A stretch of DNA of 64,000 bases from positions 1,674,001 through 1,738,000 of the forward strand of contig CAXXJE010000002.1 of NCBI GenBank assembly GCA_963675055.2, written 5' to 3'. This stretch comes from PGYT01 sp963675055 (lineage in GTDB: Bacteria > Bacteroidota > Ignavibacteria > Ignavibacteriales > Melioribacteraceae). Each line of letters starts with the position of its first letter. Position 1 is the first letter of the stretch. The notes under the pieces were generated by a model. It ran no database searches and was not told where the DNA came from. It worked only from the letters and a program-made list of their open reading frames with translations. Below are positions 26,429-35,267 of this stretch, piece by piece. Made by a program: the position numbers and the translations under genes.

Positions 26429-26475
26429 TTGTAACAGACTGTCACTGACCATTCAGTGATATTAGAAAGTTAGAA
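26429..26475 (+). other. Short inverted repeat with attC-like geometry (weak)
   Basis: TTGTAAC (26429-26435), a 6-base spacer, TCACTGA (26442-26448), a CCAT loop, TCAGTGA (26453-26459), a 9-base spacer and GTTAGAA (26469-26475). The inner arms pair perfectly and the outer boxes pair at six of seven positions. This is the box-spacer-box layout of a minimal attC site, but the box sequences are off consensus. It may mark the upstream border of the segment holding the next gene, or be chance. Confidence 0.25.
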
Positions 26476-26631
26476 AATGATTCTTGATTATTAAATGAAT
26501 ACCTGGGAAATAATTCTCCGGTACCGGACATATTTTTCCAATGGTAGACAATTAATTTCTATTATTAGACAAAAATTCAATGCAAAGTGATTCTGCTTAA
26601 AACATAGTTGGCAAACAAAAATGGACTGAGT

Positions 26632-27441
26632 ATGAGAAAAGGAATAATAATCCTAGTATTAGTTGTTTTATTCGGTAATCTCTATCCCCAAAATAGGAAG
26701 CTTCACGAAGTGCAAGATGATCTTGTAGGGCTTCTTAAAATTAGTATTTTAGAATACAACGAAAGAATATTTCCTCATTTTTCTGTTGATACATTAACAG
26801 CTTCCCATTATTTATATTCTTTTATTGAGAAAAATAGACTAATACTAGATTATCTATTACAAAATCAATTAAGTATTAATAGAGATTCTCTGCAAACATT
26901 AGTTAACTCTAATGATAATTATGAAGAGTACTTTTACAAATCAATTGAACGTGATTCCCTTTTTATGACTACTATTACTGATTTAGTATGTAATCATTTA
27001 ATTTCACAAAATAATGCGATTTCAGATTACCAAGTAAAAAATAAATATGATCTTAGTTTTACTAAATTATACTCAATAGTTGCCCGGTTTTTCTATCCTA
27101 ATAAATTGGTTGCAGGTGGCAAAGGTGTCGCTATGAAACTCTGTATAAGTGCCTTATCATTTAAGGATTTTGAGGGTGAAAGAAACCATCCGGAAGAAGC
27201 ATTTGCATATTCAGTTGTATTTGGTTCTGCACTATCATCTGATCAGGGATTAATTAATGAATATAAAAAGGAAGCTAAGATTGTGATGAACATGCACCTA
27301 TCCAATGATGATGAAGTAAAATTAAATAGAATCCAAGGTGCCGTTTGGGCACTGCTATTAAAAAATCAGAAATTTATTGAAGAGATAAATAATAAATATG
27401 AAATACACAAAGATGCATTACCGTTTAATTTAATAGAATAA
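26632..27441 (+). CDS. Secreted protein of unknown function, possible gene-cassette ORF
   Basis: A 269-residue protein. The ATG at 26632 begins a signal peptide MRKGIIILVLVVLFGNLYPQ; an in-frame TTG eight codons earlier is less likely. The mature protein looks helical (HEVQDDLVGLLKISILEYNE, IVARFFYPNKLV). No known family was recognised. The gene is visibly AT-richer than genes on both sides and lies between a 21-bp tandem array and an attC-like element whose first box begins seven bases after the stop codon. That tight spacing to the 3' element is the layout of an integron gene cassette, which suggests horizontal acquisition. Confidence 0.6.
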   Translation: MRKGIIILVLVVLFGNLYPQNRKLHEVQDDLVGLLKISILEYNERIFPHFSVDTLTASHYLYSFIEKNRLILDYLLQNQLSINRDSLQTLVNSNDNYEEYFYKSIERDSLFMTTITDLVCNHLISQNNAISDYQVKNKYDLSFTKLYSIVARFFYPNKLVAGGKGVAMKLCISALSFKDFEGERNHPEEAFAYSVVFGSALSSDQGLINEYKKEAKIVMNMHLSNDDEVKLNRIQGAVWALLLKNQKFIEEINNKYEIHKDALPFNLIE

Positions 27442-27447
27442 AATGTT

Positions 27448-27687
27448 GCTAACCAGTCCCTCAACCCGCCCGCCCCGCAAAGCGGGGCAAGCTGTTTTCA
27501 TTGCGGTATAAGTTGTAAATAGTTGGTTAGTTGAATAAAGCAAACATTGTTGTTTAAGTATTGCTGAATAAACTAAATAAAACCCGCCCTGTTTACTTGA
27601 CAATATAAACATGGCTCAAATATTTGGTGGTTGCTCTTTAACCTGAATTGTCATTTGGGGCGGCGGGTTCGCGGCAATGCCGTTAGC
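27448..27687 (+). mobile_element. attC-like imperfect inverted repeat (candidate cassette recombination site)
   Basis: Outer boxes GCTAAC (27448-27453) and GTTAGC (27682-27687) pair perfectly. After unpaired spacers, AACCCGCCCGCCCC (27463-27476) pairs with GGGGCGGCGGGTT (27657-27669) except for one extra base in the left arm. On the bottom strand that base would be an extrahelical G, the position used by integron integrase to recognise attC. The interior (about 180 bases) contains further hairpins: GCCCCGC/GCGGGGC next to the left arm, and TGACAAT (27597)/ATTGTCA (27648). At 240 bases it is longer than most described attC sites. No integrase gene is in the window. Confidence 0.45.
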
Positions 27688-27694
27688 TGGATAA

Positions 27695-27952
27695 GTTGAT
27701 ACAATTATTTGCTGGTTGACGGGATATAACAAAAAATCTTTGCAGCGGCAGATAGATAAAAAAACAGACTTTGAAACATTTTTCGCCGAAGCTCCTCAGG
27801 TGAATCCGAATGTCTCCAAAATCACAGGTTTAATATGCGGTTATCGCGTGGAAGAAATAGAAGATAAACTTATGCAGAAGATTCGTTATATGGATAAGCT
27901 TATTGACGAACTGGCAAGAGGTAAGAAAATGGAAAATATTTTGAGGAAGTAG
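27695..27952 (+). pseudogene. DUF2200 family gene truncated at its 5' end
   Basis: From 27695 the frame reads VDTIICWLTGYN, then KKTDFETFFAEAPQVNPN, ITGLICGYRVEEIEDKLMQK and IRYMDKLIDELARGKKME, the C-terminal two thirds of DUF2200. Family members are about 115 residues and start some 30 residues earlier with a region lacking here. The codon before VDT is a stop (TAA, 27692-27694), and the attC-like element ends at 27687, so homology is lost at the element's edge. A TTG at 27716 could allow a 78-residue product, but it has no good ribosome binding site. The missing N-terminal part was not found elsewhere in the window. Confidence 0.7.
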
Positions 27953-27992
27953 AAAATTCTTTTTGTGAAAAATCAGTGGTGCGGAAAATTTT

Positions 27993-28523
27993 ATGAATAG
28001 TAAAAAATGTTTGCTGGTTATCGATGCACAGAACGACATGTTCAACCTGCCTGTTGAAATGTATCATGGCGAATTAATTCTGGATAATATCAGTTCTCTG
28101 ATTGATAAAGCAAGAAAAGAGAATACTCCGATTATTTATATGCAGCATTGCGACAGTGAGAATAGTTTTTTCAGCGAGGGGAGTGAAGGATGGGAAATAC
28201 ATCCAAAGGTTTCTCCGAAACTAAATGATATAGTTTTAAAGAAAATGTATTCCGATTCGTTTCAGGATACGAAACTGGATGAGATATTAAAAAGCAATAA
28301 AATAGACAGATTAGTAATCTGTGGATTCGTAACCGAAGGATGTGTAGATACAACAATCAGAAGAGCGGGCAGTCTAGGCTATAATCTGGAAGTAGCATGT
28401 GATTGTCACAGCACTACGGATAGCCGCGTATTAAAGGCGGAGCAGATAATAAATCATCATAATGAAGTTTTTAAAATATTTTCAGAAGTGAAAAAGGCAG
28501 AAGATATTACCTTTGATGTATAA
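27993..28523 (+). CDS. Isochorismatase-family cysteine hydrolase
   Basis: A 176-residue cytoplasmic hydrolase. The catalytic triad of the family is visible: Asp11 in LLVIDAQNDMF, Lys84 in VLKKMYSDSF and Cys117 in GFVTEGCVDTTIRRA, with the usual cis-peptide context before the cysteine. Relatives cleave isochorismate, nicotinamide, N-carbamoyl compounds or ureidoacrylate; the sequence does not fix the substrate here. Single gene, normal length, starting 41 bases after the DUF2200 remnant. Confidence 0.87.
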   Translation: MNSKKCLLVIDAQNDMFNLPVEMYHGELILDNISSLIDKARKENTPIIYMQHCDSENSFFSEGSEGWEIHPKVSPKLNDIVLKKMYSDSFQDTKLDEILKSNKIDRLVICGFVTEGCVDTTIRRAGSLGYNLEVACDCHSTTDSRVLKAEQIINHHNEVFKIFSEVKKAEDITFDV

Positions 28524-28591
28524 CCGGTAAATTCCTGTTAGAAAGGCGGGGATATAAAGATACTTTGTACAATAACTAAGGAGAACTGAAT

Positions 28592-28819
28592 ATGAAGGCA
28601 CAACTATTAATTGCAGTTGAGAATTTTGTCGAATTTGAAAAGTACCGATCTGATGAAGCACTAGTTAAGGGTTTGCGGTCTCTTGCGGATGCAATTGAGT
28701 ATTCCGGTAAGGAAGAGTTAAAGGCGAGATCAGCTGTTGATATTCTGACTAATGATGAGATAGCACAAGCTATACTTGATTTGAAAGCTTCCGTCCAGGC
28801 ATTCACGCGGAAATTTTAG
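28592..28819 (+). CDS. Small helical protein of unknown function
   Basis: A 75-residue protein with AAGGAG correctly placed before the ATG. It looks largely helical (LLIAVENFVEFEKYRSDEAL, NDEIAQAILDLKASVQAF) with no cysteine cluster, signal peptide or membrane helix. No family was recognised. The strong ribosome binding site and ordinary composition argue for a real gene. Confidence 0.55.
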   Translation: MKAQLLIAVENFVEFEKYRSDEALVKGLRSLADAIEYSGKEELKARSAVDILTNDEIAQAILDLKASVQAFTRKF

Positions 28820-28923
28820 TCGTCAGGAAACCTGCTGTGAAAATGAACTTTTGTTACGGATGATTCGTGAAGAGTGGAAAAAATAATTAAATTTGATTAT
28901 TCCAAACCAAGGAGTACGGAAGT

Positions 28924-30357
28924 ATGAGGCTGATATTATTTGTCGTCATTGCTTTATTGCTTTACATGCAACATGTAATTGCCCGGGAGATTCAGAACCA
29001 CAGAGTAATAGTTTTAACCGATATTGAAGCGGATCCGGACGATACACAATCTTTGATTCGTCTGCTGCTGTATTCAAATGAGGTTGATATCAAGGGAATA
29101 GTTGCCACAACTTCATGCTGGAAGAGAACCGGTATTGCGCCGGAATCAATTCGTAATGTGATAACGGAATATGGTAAAGTCCGTTCCAACCTTCTTAAAC
29201 ATGAATCCGGTTACCCGGAAGTAGCAAAACTATTGAAACTGGTTAAACAAGGTTTGCCCAAATATGGTATGCTGGGAGTCGGCGAAGGAAATGATTCGGA
29301 AGGCTCTAACTGGATTATAAAAGTACTTGAAGAAAAAGATGAGCGTCCTTTATGGATATCTGTTTGGGGAGGAGTCAATACGCTGGCGCAGGCTTTATTC
29401 AGAATTAAAAATACAATGACGGAAAAAGAAGCTGACGAGTTGATTGCGAAACTCAGAGTTTATACGATATCAGATCAGGACGACAGCGGTATTTGGATTA
29501 GGAATAATTTCCCGGACTTGTTCTATATTGTTAGTCCGGGTGATGATTACGGCAGTGCGACATGGAATGCGATTAACAGTTATATAGACGGAATAAACAA
29601 TGACGAGATCAGTAACAGCTGGCTGGCAAAGAATATTCAGCAGGATCACGGACCCCTCGGTGCAGTCTATCCTGATGTAGCTTACGGAATGGAAGGAGAT
29701 ACCCCGGCTTTCTTGTCAATAATACCTAATGGACTCAGTGTTCCTGAGCATCCTGAATGGGGCGGCTGGGGCGGTCGTTACAAACTTTATAAACCGGAAT
29801 TTTCTGCAGATATTAAAAGTGCCGGCTCAGGAGTTCCCAATGAACCGGAAACAAGAGCGATATGGACGAATGCTGTTGATACTTATACTCCTTATATCAA
29901 TAATGAATATGGACGAACGGTTCGCCGAGATTCTGTTACTTTCACGAATAATAAGGTGACATTGTGGCGTTGGAGAGATGATTTTCAGAATGACTTTGCA
30001 GCGCGTATGGACTGGTGTATTAAATCTTACGAGGAAGCAAATCACCCGCCTGTTCCTTTATTGAATCATCCTGATGAAATTTCGGTAAGATCCGGAGAGG
30101 GTTTCGGGCTGGATGCAGGCGGAACAACAGATCCTGACGGAGATAATCTTAGCTACTTGTGGTTTAACTACCCTGAGGCCGGATCTTATAAAGAATTGAT
30201 AAAAATTAATTCTGCTGAGAACGCAAGAGGTGTCTGGATTATAGCTCCGGAGGTTGAAAAGAATGAAACAGCTCATTTTATATTGAAAGTAACGGACAAA
30301 GGACAGCCTCAGTTGACGAGATATAAAAGAGTAATAGTGAATATAATTCCACACTGA
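28924..30357 (+). CDS. DUF1593 / Sde182-type nucleoside-hydrolase-like secreted protein
   Basis: A 477-residue exported protein (signal peptide to about residue 20, MQHVIA). The N-terminal domain (about 25-310) is the nucleoside-hydrolase-like fold of DUF1593, with VLTDIEADPDDTQSLIRLLL replacing the DTDxGxDD loop of true nucleoside hydrolases, and WISVWGGVNTLAQAL later on. The C-terminal part (about 370-477) is an Ig-like domain (LDAGGTTDPDGDNLSYLWF). Relatives lie in polysaccharide-degradation loci and have been called cellulose-binding or glycan-active, but the activity is unproven. AAGGAG precedes the start. Confidence 0.82.
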   Translation: MRLILFVVIALLLYMQHVIAREIQNHRVIVLTDIEADPDDTQSLIRLLLYSNEVDIKGIVATTSCWKRTGIAPESIRNVITEYGKVRSNLLKHESGYPEVAKLLKLVKQGLPKYGMLGVGEGNDSEGSNWIIKVLEEKDERPLWISVWGGVNTLAQALFRIKNTMTEKEADELIAKLRVYTISDQDDSGIWIRNNFPDLFYIVSPGDDYGSATWNAINSYIDGINNDEISNSWLAKNIQQDHGPLGAVYPDVAYGMEGDTPAFLSIIPNGLSVPEHPEWGGWGGRYKLYKPEFSADIKSAGSGVPNEPETRAIWTNAVDTYTPYINNEYGRTVRRDSVTFTNNKVTLWRWRDDFQNDFAARMDWCIKSYEEANHPPVPLLNHPDEISVRSGEGFGLDAGGTTDPDGDNLSYLWFNYPEAGSYKELIKINSAENARGVWIIAPEVEKNETAHFILKVTDKGQPQLTRYKRVIVNIIPH

Positions 30358-30443
30358 TGCGAAAAAGATTGTTACGGGCAATAAATATTGATTCAATTTT
30401 AGTCTTCTTCCGTCGAATTTTTCTCTAACAAGGAGTAGTTGTA

Positions 30444-30995
30444 ATGGGACAACAATACTCTGAAATTTCAGATAGATTAATAGATTTTGTAAGTAACCAG
30501 AAAATATTTTTTGTAGGTACAGCAACCTCGGACAGCAGGATCAACATTTCCCCAAAAGGACTGGACTCATTAAGGATATTAAACAGCAACAGGATCGTCT
30601 GGTTAAACGTTACCGGAAGCGGCAATGAGACTTCCGCACACGTTCAGCAAAACAGCAGGATGACGATAATGTTCGCTGCATTCGAAGGTAAGCCTTTGAT
30701 ACTTCGTCTTTATGGACAGGTAAAAGTCATTCATAAAAATGATAGCGAATGGGATGCGTTGATATCCCTGTTCCCGCCGATTCCCGGAGCCAGACAAATA
30801 TTTGATTTATCCGTTGACCTGGTTCAAACATCATGCGGTATGGGCGTGCCTTATTTCGATTATGTAGATGAAAGAGCTCAGCTTGATAAATGGGCCGATA
30901 AGCAAGGGGAAAAGGGTTTGGAGAAGTACTGGCGCGATAAAAATCAGGTTAGCCTTGATGGATTGGCAACAAATATTTTAAGTAAGAATATCTGA
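30444..30995 (+). CDS. Pyridoxamine 5'-phosphate oxidase-like flavin-binding protein
   Basis: A 183-residue split-barrel FMN-binding protein. Features are IFFVGTATSDSRINISPKG near residue 20 (the first strands of the PNPOx-like barrel), VWLNVTGSGNETSAHVQQN around residues 53-72, and MTIMFAAFEGKPLILRLYG. The C-terminal half is unusual only in its GMGVPYFDY motif, found in a subgroup of these proteins. True pyridoxamine-phosphate oxidase activity is not implied; many relatives reduce F420 or flavin substrates or have unknown roles. AAGGAG precedes the start. Confidence 0.82.
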   Translation: MGQQYSEISDRLIDFVSNQKIFFVGTATSDSRINISPKGLDSLRILNSNRIVWLNVTGSGNETSAHVQQNSRMTIMFAAFEGKPLILRLYGQVKVIHKNDSEWDALISLFPPIPGARQIFDLSVDLVQTSCGMGVPYFDYVDERAQLDKWADKQGEKGLEKYWRDKNQVSLDGLATNILSKNI

Positions 30996-31195
30996 ACGGT
31001 ATCAAATTCGAACGCATTCATGCTTGTCCCGGCAGGTTAAAAACATTTTTCTTATTTTCCCGCAGTTATTTCTTTAATTAAATCTTACGGCGAACCCCGA
31101 TAATCAATCGATCGACGAATCATCATGACGAGCTCACGTCGTTTATCGGAAGCTAATTAAACTGCCTGGTTAGTTTGAGAAGCTAATATAATAAC

Positions 31196-33109
31196 ATGAC
31201 TAAAAACGCTAAAAATTTTGCATTCGGCTTAGCCGTTGCAATTGCTTTCATTCTGGTGCTTGAAAGTATTCTTTGGATTGCGGGTATAGAACCTTTATAC
31301 AAGCAGTCCGATCCATACGTCGGCTTTTCCGGTTACTCGCCGCTGTTTGTTGAGAAGACAACTGCGGATGGCGAACAGGTCTTTGCGACTGCAGGTAGTA
31401 AGATCAACTGGTTCAATTACCAGGAATTTCCGGTTGAAAAAGCTGAAGGTGTTACCCGGATTTTCTGTTTAGGCGGCTCGACCACATACGGTCGTCCTTA
31501 CAACGATAAAACCTCTTTCTGCGGCTGGCTGCGCGAGTTCCTTCCCGCTGTTGATCCCAGCAGAAAATGGGAAGTAATTAATGCCGGCGGAATAAGCTAC
31601 GCGAGTTATCGTGTCGCACGATTAATGGATGCGCTTACCGGTTTCGAACCTGACTTGTTTGTTATCTATACCGGGCACAATGAATTCCTTGAAGAAAGAA
31701 CATACGAAAAACTGCTGGGTACGCCCGAGTTTATTCGGGACATTGCATCGCTCGCATCAAGACTAAGAATATATACATTGCTCTCTGACCTGATTAATAC
31801 GAACAAGGATGTGCTTGATAAGGAAGTAGATGCGATACTGGATAACTCCGTCGGACCTGAAGCTTACCATCGCGATGACAAACTGCGTGATGCAGTGCTT
31901 GAACACTTACAAGTGAGTTTAAATCGAATGAGCAGTATCGGGCAGGATAAAGGAGCAGGAATAATCTTCGTTACACCCGCTTCCAATATAAAGGACTTTT
32001 CACCATTTAAGTCAGAACCGTTTGAGAGTCTTGATGATTCACAAATCCAGCAGATTGCCGGACTTAAAAGAACTATCGTTGCACTTCTTGATAACGATAG
32101 TCCTGCCAAAGCTGTTGAGCTTGCCAAACAGGGACTTTCTCTTGATCCGCGTGACGCTGATCTGCTGTACTATAAAGGGAAAGCCCAACTTGCTCTCGGA
32201 CAGATAGACGAGGCACGCAAAGCATTCGTTGCGGCAAAGGATGAAGATGTAGCCCCGCTTAGGGCTCTGAGTCCTGTAAGCGGAATAGTTGCCGACGCAG
32301 CTCGAGAAAACGGCAACGGACTTATAGACTTCGCTGCTATGATTGATAAAAAAGCCCCATATGGTATTCCGGGGGATGAACTCTTTCTTGACCATGTCCA
32401 TCCGTCGATAGAAGCTAACCGGATGCTTGGGCTGGCGCTTGTGAATAAAATAATCGAATTGGGAATCGCATCTACTGCATCTACATGGAATGAGGAAGTT
32501 ATTTCTGAAATTACCGAAAGGGTAGAGGGCAGTATTGACGAGGAGGCAAATGCTACAGCGCTTACGAATTTATCGCGTGTGTTAAACTGGGCAGGTAAGC
32601 ATGATGAAGCACTTAAACTTGTTAAACGGGCTACATCGATTAATACAGACCAGCACAGTCTATTTCAAACAGTGAGCGTGTTAATGAGTTCCGGTCAGTA
32701 TGAAGAAGCACTTCCTTATGCAAAACAGGCAGTACAGGTTATGCCGAACATCGCGTCCGTTCGTCGGTCTTACGGTGTAATACTCGCACAACTCGATCGC
32801 AACAAAGAAGCCATGAAGGAACTTGAAACCGCTGCCCGGCTGGATCCTGAGATGACAGGTCTATACTATCATCTGGGACTTGTATATTCACATCTGGGCT
32901 ATTTAGATAAAGCGGAGAGAACATATAGAAAGGTTCTTAAACTTGAACCTGATAATGCCGATGCGTGTAACAACCTTGGAATTCTGCTGGCGCAGCGGGG
33001 AGAGTTAGACGCTGCGAGAGATATGTTTGAACGTGCTCTTGAAGCTGATCCTGATCATCCGGATGCGGGTAACAATTTGGAACGTGCAAATAGTATGCTT
33101 GACAATTGA
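31196..33109 (+). CDS. Membrane-anchored SGNH hydrolase-like protein with TPR repeats
   Basis: A 637-residue protein. An N-terminal helix (FAFGLAVAIAFILVLESILW) anchors it. An SGNH/GDSL-like domain (about 85-420) has the nucleophile block FCLGGSTTYG (Ser95), an Asn block VIYTGHNEF and a C-terminal DHVHPS carrying the Asp-His pair. One helical repeat is embedded in the domain (about 290-350), and at least four TPRs cover 450-637 (for example LDKAERTYRKVLKLEPDNAD, LDAARDMFERALEADPDHPD). Esterase or deacetylase activity coupled to protein binding is inferred. The substrate is unknown. Confidence 0.8.
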   Translation: MTKNAKNFAFGLAVAIAFILVLESILWIAGIEPLYKQSDPYVGFSGYSPLFVEKTTADGEQVFATAGSKINWFNYQEFPVEKAEGVTRIFCLGGSTTYGRPYNDKTSFCGWLREFLPAVDPSRKWEVINAGGISYASYRVARLMDALTGFEPDLFVIYTGHNEFLEERTYEKLLGTPEFIRDIASLASRLRIYTLLSDLINTNKDVLDKEVDAILDNSVGPEAYHRDDKLRDAVLEHLQVSLNRMSSIGQDKGAGIIFVTPASNIKDFSPFKSEPFESLDDSQIQQIAGLKRTIVALLDNDSPAKAVELAKQGLSLDPRDADLLYYKGKAQLALGQIDEARKAFVAAKDEDVAPLRALSPVSGIVADAARENGNGLIDFAAMIDKKAPYGIPGDELFLDHVHPSIEANRMLGLALVNKIIELGIASTASTWNEEVISEITERVEGSIDEEANATALTNLSRVLNWAGKHDEALKLVKRATSINTDQHSLFQTVSVLMSSGQYEEALPYAKQAVQVMPNIASVRRSYGVILAQLDRNKEAMKELETAARLDPEMTGLYYHLGLVYSHLGYLDKAERTYRKVLKLEPDNADACNNLGILLAQRGELDAARDMFERALEADPDHPDAGNNLERANSMLDN

Positions 33110-33228
33110 TTGTCATGATTGCCTTTTATTATCCTGCTTATAAAATTCTGCCACCAGCCTAAAACATCATTATATTAGTGTGGTTCTTCCAGGGAAATAG
33201 TCGTAATTAATATATAGGATTATTTAAA

Positions 33229-34815
33229 ATGAAATCCGCCAGATATGTTTATACTTTCACAAGATCACAAAGTTTAATTGCAGTAATATTTATCCTTTAC
33301 CTCTTAATCAGTTCGTGCAGCGATGTACAAACAACAAAGCGCCTCCCTCGGAGCGTGCCGGAATCCGAAGGTGTTTCGAGCGAACTGGTATTAAAGTTTT
33401 TCGAAGCAGCAGACACAAGTAAACATGAATTCCATAGTGTTATGGTTGTTCGTCACGGTAAGGTAATTGCCGAAGGCTGGTGGAGTCCCTACGTGCCGCA
33501 ATTAAGACACACACTTTATTCGGTTAGCAAGAGTTTTACCTCAACAGCTGTCGGATTCGCGATTAGTGAGGGACTTATGTCTGCCGAGGATCAAGTAATA
33601 TCTTTCTTTCCGGAATTTTTACCTGATACTGTCAGCGAGTATTTGTCGGAGTTAAAGGTAAAGCATCTGCTTACAATGTCTGTGGGACAAAGACCAGAGC
33701 CAACGTTTAATGTAATATCGCAGGACAGTCATTGGGTTAAAGCCTTTCTGGCTGTACCGATAGTGGACAAGCCGGGAACTAAGTTTCTTTACAACTCGCT
33801 AGGAAGTTATATTCTTTCGGCAATTGTTCAGAAAGTTACTGGTAAGCGGGTAGTGGACTATCTGAGACCGAGATTGTTTGATCCCCTTGGTATTGTGGCT
33901 GCGGATTGGGAAGTTTGTCCGAAAGGTATTAGCACAGGCGGCTGGGGACTTCGTCTTAAAACTGAGGACCTTGCAAAATTCGGTCTGCTTTATCTTAACA
34001 AAGGTAAATGGAACGGTAAACAGGTATTGCCTGTCGGCTGGGCGGAGGATGCAACAGCAGCACATATACAGCAGCATCCGGAAATGTCGCAGGAGGAGAG
34101 GGATAAGAGCGACTGGCGGCAGGGATACGGTTACCAGTTCTGGCGCAGCAGGCAAAATGCTTATAGAGCCGATGGCGCTTACGGACAGTTTATAATTGAC
34201 CTGCCGGAGCTTGATGCGGTTGTTGCGATTACTGCGGAAACGCAGGACATGCAGGATGAATTGAATCTTGTCTGGGACTTTCTTCTTCCTGCATTCCAGG
34301 AAAGAGAGCTACAGTTCGATGAGACTGCGGTCAGGAAACTCGAGGCTAAACTTGTTTCACTCGAACTCCCTGTTCCAGTCGACAGTGCGAAATCTAATGT
34401 GGCGTCTGATGTTGACGGCAAGACCTATTTGTTCGATAAGAACGATATGGATTTTAATAGCGTATCATTCGTATTTGACAGAGATACATGCAGCGTTAGA
34501 ATCGTAACACCCGATATAAATTATGACTTAAGGTTCGGATCCGGATTCAGAATGTACGGTCAGACAGCCAGGATGGGTCCTAGCCTGGTATATGCAGCTT
34601 TGGCACATTTCGAAGGTTTGCCGGCAAATGAAATTGTTGCGGGAAGCTATTCCTGGACGAATGAGAATAAACTTCAGCTTGAATTGAGATATGTTGAAAG
34701 TCCGCATACTGAAATATTAACATGCATATTCGATGATAATAAAATAACACTTGAGAGCTTCCATAGTCTGTGGAATAAAGTTGTTTACTCGGTTAACGGA
34801 GAATTGAAAGAGTAA
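33229..34815 (+). CDS. Serine beta-lactamase-like hydrolase, lipoprotein
   Basis: A 528-residue protein of the class C beta-lactamase/penicillin-binding superfamily. The N-terminus ends in a lipobox-like LISSC (Cys30), suggesting lipid anchoring. The catalytic S98-V-S-K101 motif is present (TLYSVSKSF), followed by KHLLTMSVGQ and KFLYNSLGSY (YxN-type position reads YNS). The GGWGLRLKTEDLAKFGLLYL block typical of this family is also there. About 130 C-terminal residues form an extra beta-rich domain. Likely an esterase or D-amino-peptide hydrolase rather than an antibiotic resistance enzyme. Confidence 0.85.
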   Translation: MKSARYVYTFTRSQSLIAVIFILYLLISSCSDVQTTKRLPRSVPESEGVSSELVLKFFEAADTSKHEFHSVMVVRHGKVIAEGWWSPYVPQLRHTLYSVSKSFTSTAVGFAISEGLMSAEDQVISFFPEFLPDTVSEYLSELKVKHLLTMSVGQRPEPTFNVISQDSHWVKAFLAVPIVDKPGTKFLYNSLGSYILSAIVQKVTGKRVVDYLRPRLFDPLGIVAADWEVCPKGISTGGWGLRLKTEDLAKFGLLYLNKGKWNGKQVLPVGWAEDATAAHIQQHPEMSQEERDKSDWRQGYGYQFWRSRQNAYRADGAYGQFIIDLPELDAVVAITAETQDMQDELNLVWDFLLPAFQERELQFDETAVRKLEAKLVSLELPVPVDSAKSNVASDVDGKTYLFDKNDMDFNSVSFVFDRDTCSVRIVTPDINYDLRFGSGFRMYGQTARMGPSLVYAALAHFEGLPANEIVAGSYSWTNENKLQLELRYVESPHTEILTCIFDDNKITLESFHSLWNKVVYSVNGELKE

Positions 34816-34841
34816 TTGTTGCGACGCCGGTTTGGATTATT

Positions 34842-35267
34842 CTAAGCCGGCTCTTCCGGATCACTTTTAAATACCCAGTATTCACCCAGCAGAAAGTTGA
34901 ATATCATACCGCAGATAATCCCCGCAAGGTTAGCGAGCAGATAGTATACATCGAAGAATTCAGTAAGTACAATAAGTATAATGTAGTTCAACGCCGCACT
35001 GAATGATGCGGAAAGATAGTATCGCCATAGTCTGTGTAAATATGTGTGACGCCGTTTCGAATTTTTACTTCGCCAGGTCCACAGGTCATTGAATGTGAAA
35101 TTGTTGAATATGGCCAGCGCAACTGCAAATACAGACGCGATAGCAACCGGCATTTCCATTATATCGTGTCCGAACCAGAGAATACCCGAGTTTACAACAA
35201 TGCCGCTCGTGCCGACGATTCCGAACTTTACGAATCGTTTAATATATTCTTTATCTAACAACGCCAT
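34842..35267 (-). CDS. GtrA-family membrane protein
   Basis: A 141-residue protein with four membrane helices typical of GtrA (VKFGIVGTSGIVVNSGILWF, then AVALAIFNNFTFNDLWTW and a last GMIFNFLLGEYWVF). GtrA proteins help move polyprenyl-linked sugars across the membrane or assist glycosyltransferases. The ATG at 35267 (MALLDKEYIKRF) is preferred: an in-frame ATG 75 bases upstream would place 25 poorly fitting residues in the preceding gene. Even so, the gene overlaps the end of the GT39-type gene by 17 bases, so translational coupling is likely. The two probably work together in cell-surface glycan synthesis. Confidence 0.85.
   Translation of the reverse strand: MALLDKEYIKRFVKFGIVGTSGIVVNSGILWFGHDIMEMPVAIASVFAVALAIFNNFTFNDLWTWRSKNSKRRHTYLHRLWRYYLSASFSAALNYIILIVLTEFFDVYYLLANLAGIICGMIFNFLLGEYWVFKSDPEEPA

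Noticed and set aside
33100..33115. Perfect palindrome TGACAATTGATTGTCA over the stop codon of the SGNH-TPR gene
   Set aside because: Short, no T-run and no nearby start. It could be an operator but nothing else supports that.
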